Part shown: positions 1 through 8,198 of the stretch, in pieces
How the letters are laid out: each line of letters starts with the position of its first letter
Numbering within the stretch: the stretch's first letter is position 1
NCBI RefSeq assembly: GCF_007860015.1
Contig: NZ_SJPS01000003.1
Location: forward strand, 496,001-560,000
Origin: Bythopirellula polymerisocia
Lineage (GTDB): Bacteria; Planctomycetota; Planctomycetia; Pirellulales; Lacipirellulaceae
DNA: 64,000 nt
Direction: 5' to 3'
The notes under the pieces: generated by a model
Databases searched by the model: none
The model's input: the letters and a program-made list of their open reading frames with translations, nothing else
Told to the model about the DNA's origin: nothing
Program-made: the position numbers and the translations under genes

Positions 1-383
1 TCTCGAATCATCGCTTCATCCAGCCCCACAGTCCCACTTCACATGGGATTGGCTACGCCAGTCTTTCATTGGGGATCCTCCTGTGCCCCTCGGGGCCTTC
101 CTCAGGAGGATCTTTTTTATACTCCGGGAACGGCGGAGCCTATTGGGTACGCACCAGCAGAGCTGGTGGTTTACGAATTTGAATTAGGTTTGGCGCTGCG
201 GCAGATGCAATCGCCGCGAGATTGATTCTCGGTGAATTGAGGTCGGTGAGTATCACCGCCGTTTCCCACCGCTATTTGCTAAGTTCAGTCGGTGATCAAG
301 ACCTCCTGCACGAACGTCGATTGGCTATCTGCTTGAGGTCTAGAAACACTGCCGACATTAACTGCACCTAAAAGAAGTCCCGC
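1..383. other. Region without a supported gene
   Basis: No convincing coding region is visible. A short plus-strand open frame (43-225) has no recognisable family and runs through a strong hairpin, so it is not called. The hairpin suggests that a plus-strand gene ends just left of the window. The right end abuts the stop codon of the minus-strand permease. Confidence 0.5.
74..118 (+). terminator. Rho-independent terminator
   Basis: A 10-bp perfect inverted repeat (gatcctcctg at 74-83, caggaggatc at 103-112) encloses an inner gcccc/ggggc stem and is followed by a run of six T residues at 113-118. It would terminate a plus-strand transcript entering from left of the window. Confidence 0.75.
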
Positions 384-1691
384 TCAGCTGGAAGAAAAAC
401 ACCTGACCGCTAGGTACAGCCCTATTCCCGACAGCAAAGTGACTGCCGTCGCGATTGCTTCATACGGACGATGATAGGCAGCCAACCCAGCCAGTATCAA
501 GGTTGAACTGACATAGAAACTTGGCGCAAGTAGACCTACTGTTGGCGGCAGTTCGCCATGAGATTTGTTGGATGAAATGAATAATATTGAAACGGTAAGA
601 GCCGTAAACAGCGAGAGGGTGAGTCCTAAGTAGGAAAGCAGGGATTGCAGTCCAGCAAAGTAAATCACGAGCAAAATGCCGATCCCTTGCAGAAGTACCG
701 CATTCGTTGGGGGAGAATCTTTGGCCGCCAGCAGGCGAGGCAGAAAGCCATCGGCAGCCATCTTGGCATAGACTCGCGGGCCTGCTACCAATGCCGAAGA
801 CACGCTGCTAGCCAATCCCAGGCAGATCGTTACTCGCGTGAGCCAAGCAAACCATTCCCCGGCCAACGCCTGAGCAGTGATGGCAGCAACATCGCTTTTA
901 CCCGAGATGGCCTGAACTCCCGGCGCAAAAAGAAACGCCGCATTTAGCAGCATATAAGAAATCGTTACTACGACGGTCCCGTAAATCATTGCTCGGGCAA
1001 TCGTTGCAGAACCGCCCCGCGCTTCCTCTGTGACATACACGGCAGCATTGAAACCGCTGTAGCTCAATGAGATCCACATTACCGAACTAGCGAAGCCCAA
1101 GAGGATATTGGTAGGTGGCGAATCCAACGGCTTGCGGAGCGCTGCTCCCCCCTGCCAATTTCCAATCAAGGAGTATGCTACCAACAAGAAAGTGGCCAAA
1201 AGCATCAACTTGATTCCCACCAATAAGTTCTGACCAATTGCTCCTGATTTGGTGTGGAATGCGTGGAATACCGAAACCACCAGCACAAGTAGAATTGCAA
1301 GTGCTTTGTCAGGAAGCCACGCTGGACGACTTTCAGCAGGCCAGGCATAGAGATCGAAGGTAACGGCTGCGAAGGCAGCAGCTCCGGTAAAACCTGCCAG
1401 AAGGGAAACCCAGCCCCCTAGGAAGCCGGCAGCTGGATGAAGAAAGCGAGAGAGAAATACATATTCCCCTCCACTCTCGGCCAAACACTGGGCGAGTTTG
1501 CCATAGCTGAGCGCACCGCACAGGGCGATTGTGCCTCCCACTGCCCAGGCCGCCATGACTAGCCACGGTGAGCGGAGATCTGCCACCGAAAATCCGCTGG
1601 TAGTAAACACCCCAGCACCAATCATACTGGCCACCACCAGGGCAGTCAGTGACAAAATGCCCAGGGGCCTCTTAGCTTCTCCGTGACTCAT
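384..1691 (-). CDS. APC-superfamily amino acid permease
   Basis: This is a 435-residue inner-membrane permease with about twelve hydrophobic segments. The N-terminal motif ASMIGAGVFTTSG (about residues 21-33) is the glycine-rich unwound TM1 of APC amino acid/polyamine transporters, where substrate carboxylate and amine groups bind. Length and pattern fit the family, but the substrate cannot be read from the sequence. The ATG start overlaps the stop of the upstream methyltransferase by 4 nt (ATGA), so the two are translationally coupled on the minus strand. The next plus-strand permease (3101-4912) is a distinct subfamily, so this is not a recent duplication. Confidence 0.88.
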   Translation of the reverse strand: MSHGEAKRPLGILSLTALVVASMIGAGVFTTSGFSVADLRSPWLVMAAWAVGGTIALCGALSYGKLAQCLAESGGEYVFLSRFLHPAAGFLGGWVSLLAGFTGAAAFAAVTFDLYAWPAESRPAWLPDKALAILLVLVVSVFHAFHTKSGAIGQNLLVGIKLMLLATFLLVAYSLIGNWQGGAALRKPLDSPPTNILLGFASSVMWISLSYSGFNAAVYVTEEARGGSATIARAMIYGTVVVTISYMLLNAAFLFAPGVQAISGKSDVAAITAQALAGEWFAWLTRVTICLGLASSVSSALVAGPRVYAKMAADGFLPRLLAAKDSPPTNAVLLQGIGILLVIYFAGLQSLLSYLGLTLSLFTALTVSILFISSNKSHGELPPTVGLLAPSFYVSSTLILAGLAAYHRPYEAIATAVTLLSGIGLYLAVRCFSSS

Positions 1692-2425
1692 GGTTTGCGA
1701 AAGCGCAAGAAGTAGTTCTCTTCAAACTGCTCGAGCGGAATTTCCTCGACGAACTCAAAGCCAGCCTGCTCGATCTCTTGGCGAAACACGCTCTTCCCGG
1801 CTCGCACGTGGCCGAGAGTCCACTCGCGTGAAACTCCCGGAATGCGTTCGAAATCAATCACCACCAATTGTCCCTCGTGCTTAAGCGCGCGCTGGATCGA
1901 TGCCAACGAGGCTCGCGGATGTTCAAAGTGATGATACGTGTCACAAATGAATGCCGTATCGATGCTTCCGGGCGGCAATCGCACGTTGTCCTGCCCGCCC
2001 AACACTGGCGTAACATTGAGCAGTCCTTTCTTCTCGGCAATCTTACTAATTTGCTCAATAAACGCCGGGGCAATATCAACGGGTAGAACTTGCCCCGTCG
2101 AGCCCACGGCCTTGGCAAAAGGTTCGACGAACAGGCCAGTACCGGCACCGATGTCTGCGATACGATCGCCAGTAGTCAGCTTCAGTAGTGTGACGATTTT
2201 ATCGCGAGCCCGAAAGATTTCGCGACTTTCCACTTCAAAGCGAGCTACCCACTCGTCGACGTCCAATTCTGGGTCCAGAAAGGCGTCGTTAATGCCGGGA
2301 CTTACACTGATGGATTCCTCGGGCGTAGCCACTGTTTGGCACGAACCATTGCTCGCACAAACGGTGATCAAGGCAATCGTAAAAGCGAATCGCAGAGACA
2401 ATCGGTGGGCAACCATCGCTGTCAA
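1688..2425 (-). CDS. Secreted-type class I SAM-dependent methyltransferase
   Basis: The 245-residue protein starts with a signal-like segment (hydrophobic stretch about residues 10-24, ending near a cysteine in SNGSCQT, which may be a lipobox-like or ordinary cleavage site). The rest is a Rossmann methyltransferase. IADIGAGTGLF (about residue 90) is motif I for SAM binding, DTYHHFEHP (about 160) is the motif IV region, and a VVIDFERIPG strand follows. The fold resembles UbiE/Methyltransf_11 proteins. Methyltransferases with export signals recur in planctomycetes, and the substrate is unknown. It precedes and overlaps the APC permease gene, so they probably share a transcript. Confidence 0.82.
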   Translation of the reverse strand: MTAMVAHRLSLRFAFTIALITVCASNGSCQTVATPEESISVSPGINDAFLDPELDVDEWVARFEVESREIFRARDKIVTLLKLTTGDRIADIGAGTGLFVEPFAKAVGSTGQVLPVDIAPAFIEQISKIAEKKGLLNVTPVLGGQDNVRLPPGSIDTAFICDTYHHFEHPRASLASIQRALKHEGQLVVIDFERIPGVSREWTLGHVRAGKSVFRQEIEQAGFEFVEEIPLEQFEENYFLRFRKP

Positions 2426-2574
2426 TCTCCTTATTCATGTACCGGTCTTCGAACCGTTCAAGAATACACCTGCATCTGTCTGGCAGCAACTCTCGTTCGG
2501 CGAGCTGATGGGATAGAATGATGTCGCTGAGTTAGCAAGAACTACTACGATCGAATACGTAATTGGAGAATACG

Positions 2575-2802
2575 GTGATCGAGGGAACATGGAAACGGAT
2601 GAGCGGTGAACAAAACGGGCTAGATGAACCGGTGGAGGAAGTTGAAAGGGCCAGGTTGGAAATTGTTGGCAATCAGCACATTATCACCGTGGGAGAGAAA
2701 GGCATGAAGGGCACGCATAAACTAGATCCCACCCAGACGCCGATGAGGATTAATTCGACGGATATGGCTGGCCCCTTCTCGTTATCGCAAGCGTTTATGT
2801 GA
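2575..2802 (+). pseudogene. Truncated TIGR03067-type planctomycete domain
   Basis: The translation (from GTG at 2575, with GGAG 6 nt upstream) reads IEGTWKRMSGEQNG, then RARLEIVGNQHIITVG and KGTHKLDPTQTP. This is the order of motifs in the TIGR03067 family, a lipocalin-like domain common in planctomycetes. The family normally continues for about 30-40 residues with a GIYELDGDTL-like strand pair. Here the frame stops at FSLSQAFM right after the KLDPTQ motif. I read it as a gene cut at its 3' end, although a shortened but functional protein is possible. Function is unknown even for full-length members. Confidence 0.5.
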
Positions 2803-3023
2803 ATTCGACACTAAGCGACCAAGACACGCCTTCATGAGCGCTCAGAACAGAACATGGTAGTCAGTAATTGGTAGTCTGCTTGTGGGCCATTTGCAGGCCT
2901 TCGAAACCGGCGCCAAATTGGCTTTTTGGAGATTGGCAACCACGGGGCGACGTCCCGATCCGAAAAAGTATCGTTATTCCTTCGGAAGCGGCACGGCCAC
3001 CTGCTTATACGACACTGCTGACT

Positions 3024-3039
3024 TGGTATGATACGAGCA
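3024..3039 (+). promoter_or_regulatory. Possible sigma-54 (-24/-12) promoter
   Basis: TGGTATGATACGAGCA has GG and GC separated by 10 nt as in the RpoN consensus TGGCACG-N4-TTGCA, but the -12 half is weak (GAGCA). It lies 62 nt before the permease start at 3101. It is the weakest member of the set described in this window. Confidence 0.3.
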
Positions 3040-3100
3040 ACGTGGCGTGAGGTCGTAAATTGACCCTATCGTGTGACAAATTTGGCCAGCCGACTTTCAA

Positions 3101-4912
3101 ATGACATCAAAGACAAAAAATCGCTGCCCATCTGAAGACGATACGAGCCGAGCGACTCGTTCGAACCATGTTACCGAACACAAACACGGTGGATTGGGCG
3201 AATTGCCGGCGACCGCGATTTGCGGCAACGACATCACGTCGTCTTGCTTGTATGTCTCAGCTTTAGCGATCATTTACGCGGGCCGATGGGCGCCTATCGT
3301 ATTGCTCATGGTAGCCGGGCTGTTGTACTTATTCCGATCGATCTATTCTGAGGTTGTCGGCGCGTTGCCCCTAAACGGTGGGGCCTATAACGCACTATTG
3401 AATACGACAAGCAAGTTTCGTGCGTCCGTGGCGGCCTGCTTGACGATTCTTTCCTATATGGCCACGGCCGTAATCTCCGCCAGTGAAGCGATGCATTACG
3501 CTCATGCTTTATGGCCTGCACTGCCCGTAATCGTGGCCACGATCTGCTTGTTGGCTTTCTTCATGTGTTTGACGATTATCGGACTTTCTGAGTCGGCGCG
3601 TGTGGCTATTGCAATCTTTGTCACGCACTTGCTGTCATTGAGTGTCCTGTTGGTTGTTGGTATCGGCTTCGTCACGAAGAATGGCATCGAGACGCTCACT
3701 GCCAATCTTCACACTCCTACAGAAAGCGGGCTCGCGCTTTCGATATTTTTCGGATTTTCAGCAGCGTTGCTGGGAATTTCCGGGTTCGAAAGCTCTGCCA
3801 ATTTTGTCGAAGAACAGGCCGAGGGAGTTTTCCCAAAAACACTCCGCAATATGTGGTTGGCAGTTTCATTCTTTAATCCGGCCATGGCCTTACTCGCGTT
3901 GGCGCTGGTCCCGGTAGCCAACGTGCCAGATCACGAAGAAGCGTTACTGGCCCACATGGGACAGGAGGCTGGCGGACAATGGCTTTTCTGGCTGATTTCG
4001 ATCGACGCGGTATTCGTACTGAGCGGTGCGGTATTGACAAGTTTCGTAGGTGTAAACGGCTTGGTACACCGTATGACGCTCGACCGTTGCTTGCCCCAGT
4101 TTCTCTTGAAAACGAACCGCCGCCACACGACACATCGCATCATTATCGCCTTCTTTTTGTTAAGCGTTTCTGTACTGTTGATTACTCAGGGTGAATTGAA
4201 AGCACTGGCGGGCGTCTACACAATTTCGTTCCTCTCAGTCATGATTTTGTTCGGCATTGGCAATATTTTGTTGAAGGTAAGACGGGCTCAATTGCCGCGG
4301 CCGGTACGCGCGTCTTGGCCTTCTGTACTAATAGCTATCGCCGCAGTCGTGACTGGATTAGTTGGCAACGCCCTGATGAACCCACCCTACTTGCGAGTCT
4401 TCCTAGAGTACTTCATTCCGGCCCTTGCCATCGTAACAGTGATGCTAGGACGAGTGGCCATCCTCGAATCGTTTTTGTTTCTTGTGCGAGCCAGCATTTC
4501 GTCGCTCATTGGCCCGTTACATCACCTTACTGGGATCATACGCAACAAGATCGAAGCTATTAACTCACAGCAAATTGTCTTCTTTACTCGCGGTGATGAC
4601 ATAGCGAAACTGAACAATGCGATGCTGTACGTAAGGCAAAACGAACACACCAATCGAGTTAAGGTCGTCACAGTCGTCAAAGACACTAGTGAAGTGCCCG
4701 AGCGACTAGACAAAGAGCTGAGTTTCCTCGATGAGGTTTACCCCGAGATCGACATTGAATTTGTCGTGCTGGAAGGTGAGTTTGGCCCGGAATTGATTGA
4801 GGAATTATCCAAGAAGTGGAATATTCCTACCAACTTCATGTTCATCGGTTCGCCGGCGGGGCATTTCATGTACGGACTGGCTGAATTACGTGGTGTGCGA
4901 TTGATAATTTGA
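3101..4912 (+). CDS. APC-superfamily permease with cytosolic C-terminal domain
   Basis: The 603-residue protein has a charged N-terminus of about 40 residues, then about twelve membrane segments (roughly residues 40-460), including GFSAALLGISGFESSANFVEEQ, typical of the APC TM6 region. The last 140 residues are soluble: alternating strands and helices such as QQIVFFTRGDD, RVKVVTVVKDT and IDIEFVVLEGEFG resemble the universal-stress-type domain that some APC permeases carry. An amino acid or amine substrate is likely but not identifiable. The permease remnant that follows overlaps its stop codon, so a pair of transporters may once have been cotranscribed here. Confidence 0.85.
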   Translation: MTSKTKNRCPSEDDTSRATRSNHVTEHKHGGLGELPATAICGNDITSSCLYVSALAIIYAGRWAPIVLLMVAGLLYLFRSIYSEVVGALPLNGGAYNALLNTTSKFRASVAACLTILSYMATAVISASEAMHYAHALWPALPVIVATICLLAFFMCLTIIGLSESARVAIAIFVTHLLSLSVLLVVGIGFVTKNGIETLTANLHTPTESGLALSIFFGFSAALLGISGFESSANFVEEQAEGVFPKTLRNMWLAVSFFNPAMALLALALVPVANVPDHEEALLAHMGQEAGGQWLFWLISIDAVFVLSGAVLTSFVGVNGLVHRMTLDRCLPQFLLKTNRRHTTHRIIIAFFLLSVSVLLITQGELKALAGVYTISFLSVMILFGIGNILLKVRRAQLPRPVRASWPSVLIAIAAVVTGLVGNALMNPPYLRVFLEYFIPALAIVTVMLGRVAILESFLFLVRASISSLIGPLHHLTGIIRNKIEAINSQQIVFFTRGDDIAKLNNAMLYVRQNEHTNRVKVVTVVKDTSEVPERLDKELSFLDEVYPEIDIEFVVLEGEFGPELIEELSKKWNIPTNFMFIGSPAGHFMYGLAELRGVRLII

Positions 4913-5112
4913 ATCAGCCCAAATCAAAGCTAGGATTCAATGCAACGTGGTCGATGGCCGTCGGCGGCATGATCGGAGGCGGTGTATTCTCTACTATCGG
5001 TGTCGTGATAGGGATAGCCGGTGCATGGGCTTGGTTGAGCTTCGTCGTCGCGGGTCACTATTCCGGTCACAACTGCCTAGCTGACCGCATTTGGTACCAT
5101 GGATGGCTATGA
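4909..5112 (+). pseudogene. N-terminal remnant of an APC permease
   Basis: Residues 8-48 (KLGFNATWSMAVGGMIGGGVF through AWAWLSFVVAG) are a clean first and second membrane segment of an APC amino acid permease, including the TM1 GGMIGGGVFS motif. After about nt 5055 the reading frame loses all similarity (HYSGHNCLADRIWYH) and stops at residue 67, where a family member would have more than 400 residues. The possible TTG start at 4909 overlaps the upstream permease stop. This is best explained by a deletion that fused the gene start to unrelated sequence. It is unlikely to make a working transporter. Confidence 0.72.
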
Positions 5113-5226
5113 ATACCGAGTATTCAACGTATGAGGGAGTCCGAGAGAGTGGACGATTTTAGATGCGGTGGTACGATCGCTTTGAAGGCAGTTGTCGCCG
5201 CCTACCGCTTCTTCTCGCCAGATAAT

Positions 5227-5643
5227 TCAAGCAATGTTCCATTCCTTGATCTTGCGCTGTAAAGTGCGGACTGAAATGCCAAGGATCGCAGCGGAGCGTT
5301 TCCGATTTCCCTTATTCATGCTTAAGGTCTGCTGGATAGATTCTCGTTCCAGCTCGGCCAGCGAGTGCCCTCCTAAAGGAAGATAGGCCAAGCCAATAGG
5401 GGATCCATGGATACCTGTATCCTTGGTAGCGAGTACCTTTGAATTCTCCACTACCTTTCCATTAGAACTGTGGCCATTTTCCAGGAAATGTTTTTTCGTT
5501 GCCTCGGGATGCCGCAAGAGCTCAGGTTCTTGGTTTCTGGCAACATTAAGCCGAAAGTAAAGATCCGCGCGGCTATCCCCTTGGACGTCTCCATCTCGGT
5601 GATAGTTAGACGAATGAACGGTAGTTGGTTGAGCAGTTACCAT
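5227..5643 (-). CDS. Fis-type helix-turn-helix protein
   Basis: Starting at the ATG at 5643 (AGGGA about 8 nt upstream), this is a 138-residue protein. Residues 95-138 form a Fis/NtrC-type HTH_8 domain: LAELERESIQQTL, NRKRSAAILGISVRTLQRKI. The N-terminal 90 residues are polar with no recognisable receiver or AAA+ domain, so it looks like the DNA-binding tail of an NtrC-type activator standing alone. Such a protein could bind enhancer-like sites or compete with a full activator. A -24/-12 element lies 48 nt upstream. It is divergent from the mgtC operon, which has its own -24/-12 element, so it may act locally. Confidence 0.75.
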   Translation of the reverse strand: MVTAQPTTVHSSNYHRDGDVQGDSRADLYFRLNVARNQEPELLRHPEATKKHFLENGHSSNGKVVENSKVLATKDTGIHGSPIGLAYLPLGGHSLAELERESIQQTLSMNKGNRKRSAAILGISVRTLQRKIKEWNIA

Positions 5644-5690
5644 AATTAAATCCCTATGTGTCTCCTGAAGAGGTGCACTTGCCATCGGGG

Positions 5691-5706
5691 TGCATATTGC
5701 GTGCCG
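5691..5706 (-). promoter_or_regulatory. Sigma-54-like (-24/-12) promoter of the Fis-type gene
   Basis: Read on the minus strand the site is CGGCACGCAATATGCA, matching TGGCACG-N4-TTGCA at all but two positions, with the invariant GG and GC exactly 10 nt apart. It lies 48 nt from the ATG at 5643. A nearly identical sequence occurs at 28539-28554. Confidence 0.55.
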
Positions 5707-5945
5707 GTGGCACATTTTTGGTCGCTGATTTGGAATCTCGAAGAAATTACACATTTGGACCGAAATAGTTGAGTTCTTATTAACTCGGCCTGTGATTTAA
5801 GAAGCCGTATTCTTGGCAGCTTTTCCTAGTGTGTACGCCTAGAAGCCAACTTGGTTAGAAATCGATCAACCTGTTATCTCAGTGGTTTTAGAACTATTTG
5901 CTTCGGTTTGTCCTGACGCAGTATATTCGGGGTAATAACCTCATG

Positions 5946-5961
5946 TGGCATGACGTTTGCC
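5946..5961 (+). promoter_or_regulatory. Sigma-54 (-24/-12) promoter of the mgtC operon
   Basis: TGGCATGACGTTTGCC matches the RpoN consensus TGGCAYR-N4-TTGC with GG and GC spaced by 10 nt. It lies 48 nt upstream of the mgtC ATG at 6009, a normal leader length. Confidence 0.65.
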
Positions 5962-6008
5962 CTCATTTGCCTTGATTCTGGTGGTTAGATAGTCGGGGTG
6001 AATTGTTC

Positions 6009-6524
6009 ATGGATGAGATAGGACCCTACGAGGTAGTTGTTCGTGTCTTGGGTGGAGCATTCTTTGGGGGCATTTTGGGCTGGGAAAGTGAGGTCAGTGA
6101 AAAACCAGCTGGCTTGCGAACTAACATGCTCGTCGCCATCGGGGCGGCCACCGCAACCCTGGCCGCGCTTGGCCTTTACAATTCGCTGTCTGGTTCTCGC
6201 CCCGCTGAACAGATCAACTCAGACCCCATCCGTATCATTTCAGGCGTCATCGGAGGCTTGGGTTTTCTAGGGGCGGGGTCCATTATTCAATCTCGTGGAG
6301 AAGTCCAAGGAATTACCACGGCCGCTACGATCTGGGTCGTCGGGGGGATCGGAATCGCCTGCGGCCTCGGAAACTATGTGCTCGCCCTAACTTCGGCTAT
6401 CATTACTTTTGTGGTGCTCTTTGTGATCGGTAAATTTGAGGTGAGTTCTCTCGCTCCCGAGAATCTCCAGAATAGTGATCGCAAGTCAGTCCAGTTGAAG
6501 AGTGAGAATGAGTCTGAGAATTGA
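6009..6524 (+). CDS. mgtC: MgtC/SapB family membrane protein
   Basis: The 171-residue protein has four to five membrane segments. The motifs GGILGWESEVSEKPAGLRTNMLVAIG and the later GGLGFLGAGSIIQSRGEVQGITTAATIW are the two hallmarks of the MgtC/SapB N-terminal membrane domain. The longer C-terminal ACT-like domain of Salmonella MgtC is absent; only a short polar tail follows. Family members modulate P-type or F-type ATPases or Mg2+ homeostasis under stress, and the exact role here is not shown. The ATG at 6009 was preferred to the in-frame TTG at 6003. It leads an apparent operon with four downstream genes and a -24/-12 element upstream. Confidence 0.9.
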   Translation: MDEIGPYEVVVRVLGGAFFGGILGWESEVSEKPAGLRTNMLVAIGAATATLAALGLYNSLSGSRPAEQINSDPIRIISGVIGGLGFLGAGSIIQSRGEVQGITTAATIWVVGGIGIACGLGNYVLALTSAIITFVVLFVIGKFEVSSLAPENLQNSDRKSVQLKSENESEN

Positions 6525-7005
6525 GGAGCATGCTCAAATTATGGCCTATCTACAAGTAAGATACATTCTGGCCCAAGCCGAGAAAATGCGCAATTTCCTC
6601 CGAAATTTCGCCGAGAAACAGCAGCGCAAAGCGAGTAACGACTTGCTTGCCGGTCTCTTCCACGAGGTCAACAAACACGAGAAGCTACTTGAGCAATGTT
6701 TGGAAGATTTTGAATTGGAAACAACTCAGGACTTACTCGACACTTGGATTCAATTCTCTGGTGACGATGAACTCGAAGAAGCCATGGCCTCCCTGTCGGG
6801 AGTTGTCGAACAAAATGATGACAATGTCCTCGAGAAACTACTGCATGCCGAAGAAACCCTCTTGAGGGTCTACAATCAAGCCCATGAACAGACCAGCTCG
6901 GAACGTCTCCAGGAGTTATTCGAAAGCCTCATAGAACTACAGGATCATCATCTCCGCAATATTGCTAATTGTGTATCCGAGTATGAAGAGATGCGTCGGG
7001 GCTGA
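6508..7005 (+). CDS. Small alpha-helical protein, ferritin-like pattern
   Basis: About 165 residues, almost entirely helical. Spaced Glu/His pairs (FHEVNKHEKLLEQ, HAEETLLRVYNQAHE, LQDHHLRNIANCVSEYEE) suggest a four-helix bundle similar to ferritin-like or DUF2383-type stress proteins, though no family could be assigned with certainty. The start is ambiguous: GTG 6502, ATG 6508 and ATG 6541 are all in frame, and the first two overlap the mgtC 3' end, implying translational coupling. It sits between mgtC and an AI-2E-family permease, so a stress role is inferred from context only. Confidence 0.65.
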   Translation: MSLRIEEHAQIMAYLQVRYILAQAEKMRNFLRNFAEKQQRKASNDLLAGLFHEVNKHEKLLEQCLEDFELETTQDLLDTWIQFSGDDELEEAMASLSGVVEQNDDNVLEKLLHAEETLLRVYNQAHEQTSSERLQELFESLIELQDHHLRNIANCVSEYEEMRRG

Positions 7006-7044
7006 GCCTTCACGCGCTATACTCAATCCAGAAAGGAGAATAAT

Positions 7045-8142
7045 GTGTCGCGTCAGATGTCACTCTATCTCCTGCTTGCCACGGTACTTCTCATTGGTAT
7101 CTTATTCTATCAAGTCATCCAGCCGTTTGTCTTCTCGCTCCTTTTTGCGATCGTTTTGGCGGTCTTGTTTCGCCCTCCGTACCAATGGGTAGTTGCACAT
7201 ATGAAGAGTCACCGGCGGCTGGCGGCAGTAGCAACAACTTTGGTGGTGATGCTGTTGATCTTACTACCCATAGGAGGAGCTTTGGTCCTGGCAGGTGCCC
7301 AGCTGGCTCAAGTCGCCAGCGATGCCGCCAATTTGGCGAAAGAAGATAATAGCGGTGAAGACTCCGACCTAAAACAAAACCTCGCAGATTTGGAACAATC
7401 AAAGCTGGCCAAGACGCTCGACAAGTACTACCACGAACTTCCTGCAGAACGGCGCCGACAAGTCGACGACCTCATTTCCCGGGCAGGCGACGGATTTGTC
7501 AAACGGGTGATCGAAAAAACGGCAAGTTTTGCCGGGGACCTGGTGGACTTCACCATCGGTTTCTTTGTGACGGGATTGGCCCTCTACTATTTTCTGGCAG
7601 ATGGCAAAATGTTCTTACAGCAATTGCAAAGTTTTCTCCCGCTCGATGCGGAGGAACAAGAAATCTTGGTCGAGCAATTCGGCAAAGTCTGCCGGGCGGT
7701 CATTTTGGGAACCGTTTTTGCCGCGCTCGCTCAAGCACTCTTAGCAGGTATCGGCTTTATGATGGCCGGGGTTCCCAACGTGTTTTTGCTCATGGCTGTG
7801 ACCATGTTTTTTGCCTTCATCCCGTTTGTCGGAGGGAGCAGCCTAGTGATTCTCGTCTCAGCCTGGCTGGCCCTAGAAGGTCGCTACTTGGCAGGTGGGC
7901 TGTTGTTTACCTATTGTGTGCTCTTGATCTCCACGTCCGATAATTTGATTCGCGCCTACGTCATTGGGAGTGAGGCCAAAATGAACCCGCTCGTGGCATT
8001 TATCACCGTCCTGGGAGCAATTCAATTGATTGGCTTGGTGGGGATCTTCAACGGTCCGATGATTGCTGCCTTGTTTTACACCTTGCTGAAGTTGCTGCGC
8101 GAGCGCATCGCTCATGATGAGGCCCCGCCCGTAACCGTCTAA
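7045..8142 (+). CDS. AI-2E family (PerM-type) transporter
   Basis: This 365-residue membrane protein starts at a GTG with AGGAG 6 nt upstream. It has the family layout: two N-terminal membrane hairpins (residues 5-80), a soluble region (90-150, EDNSGEDSDLKQNL to KTLDKYYHELPAERR), then five to six membrane segments including FAFIPFVGGSS and the C-terminal IQLIGLVGIFNGPMIAAL motif. Most members are uncharacterised permeases or ion antiporters, so the AI-2 name should not be taken as evidence of quorum sensing. It is one of three family members in the window (also 20953-22137 and 28899-30146), all in stress-type operons. Confidence 0.88.
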   Translation: MSRQMSLYLLLATVLLIGILFYQVIQPFVFSLLFAIVLAVLFRPPYQWVVAHMKSHRRLAAVATTLVVMLLILLPIGGALVLAGAQLAQVASDAANLAKEDNSGEDSDLKQNLADLEQSKLAKTLDKYYHELPAERRRQVDDLISRAGDGFVKRVIEKTASFAGDLVDFTIGFFVTGLALYYFLADGKMFLQQLQSFLPLDAEEQEILVEQFGKVCRAVILGTVFAALAQALLAGIGFMMAGVPNVFLLMAVTMFFAFIPFVGGSSLVILVSAWLALEGRYLAGGLLFTYCVLLISTSDNLIRAYVIGSEAKMNPLVAFITVLGAIQLIGLVGIFNGPMIAALFYTLLKLLRERIAHDEAPPVTV

Positions 8143-8198
8143 TACACTGCCAATACAAAACATGCCCTCCTCACGATTTCTGTGGTTATGATGGATCT

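Larger units (their letters stand above)
5644..6008. other. Divergent regulatory region with two -24/-12 elements
   Basis: This 365-nt interval separates the Fis-type gene (leftward) from mgtC (rightward). It holds one sigma-54-like element on each strand (5691-5706 minus, 5946-5961 plus) and about 240 nt of AT-richer sequence between them, where activator sites would be expected. No open frame here is convincing. Confidence 0.5.

Noticed and set aside
43..225. 60-residue frame at the left end
   Set aside because: It crosses a strong terminator hairpin and has no similarity to any family.
645..947. 100-residue plus-strand frame
   Set aside because: Antisense to the APC permease and rich in basic residues with no domain pattern.
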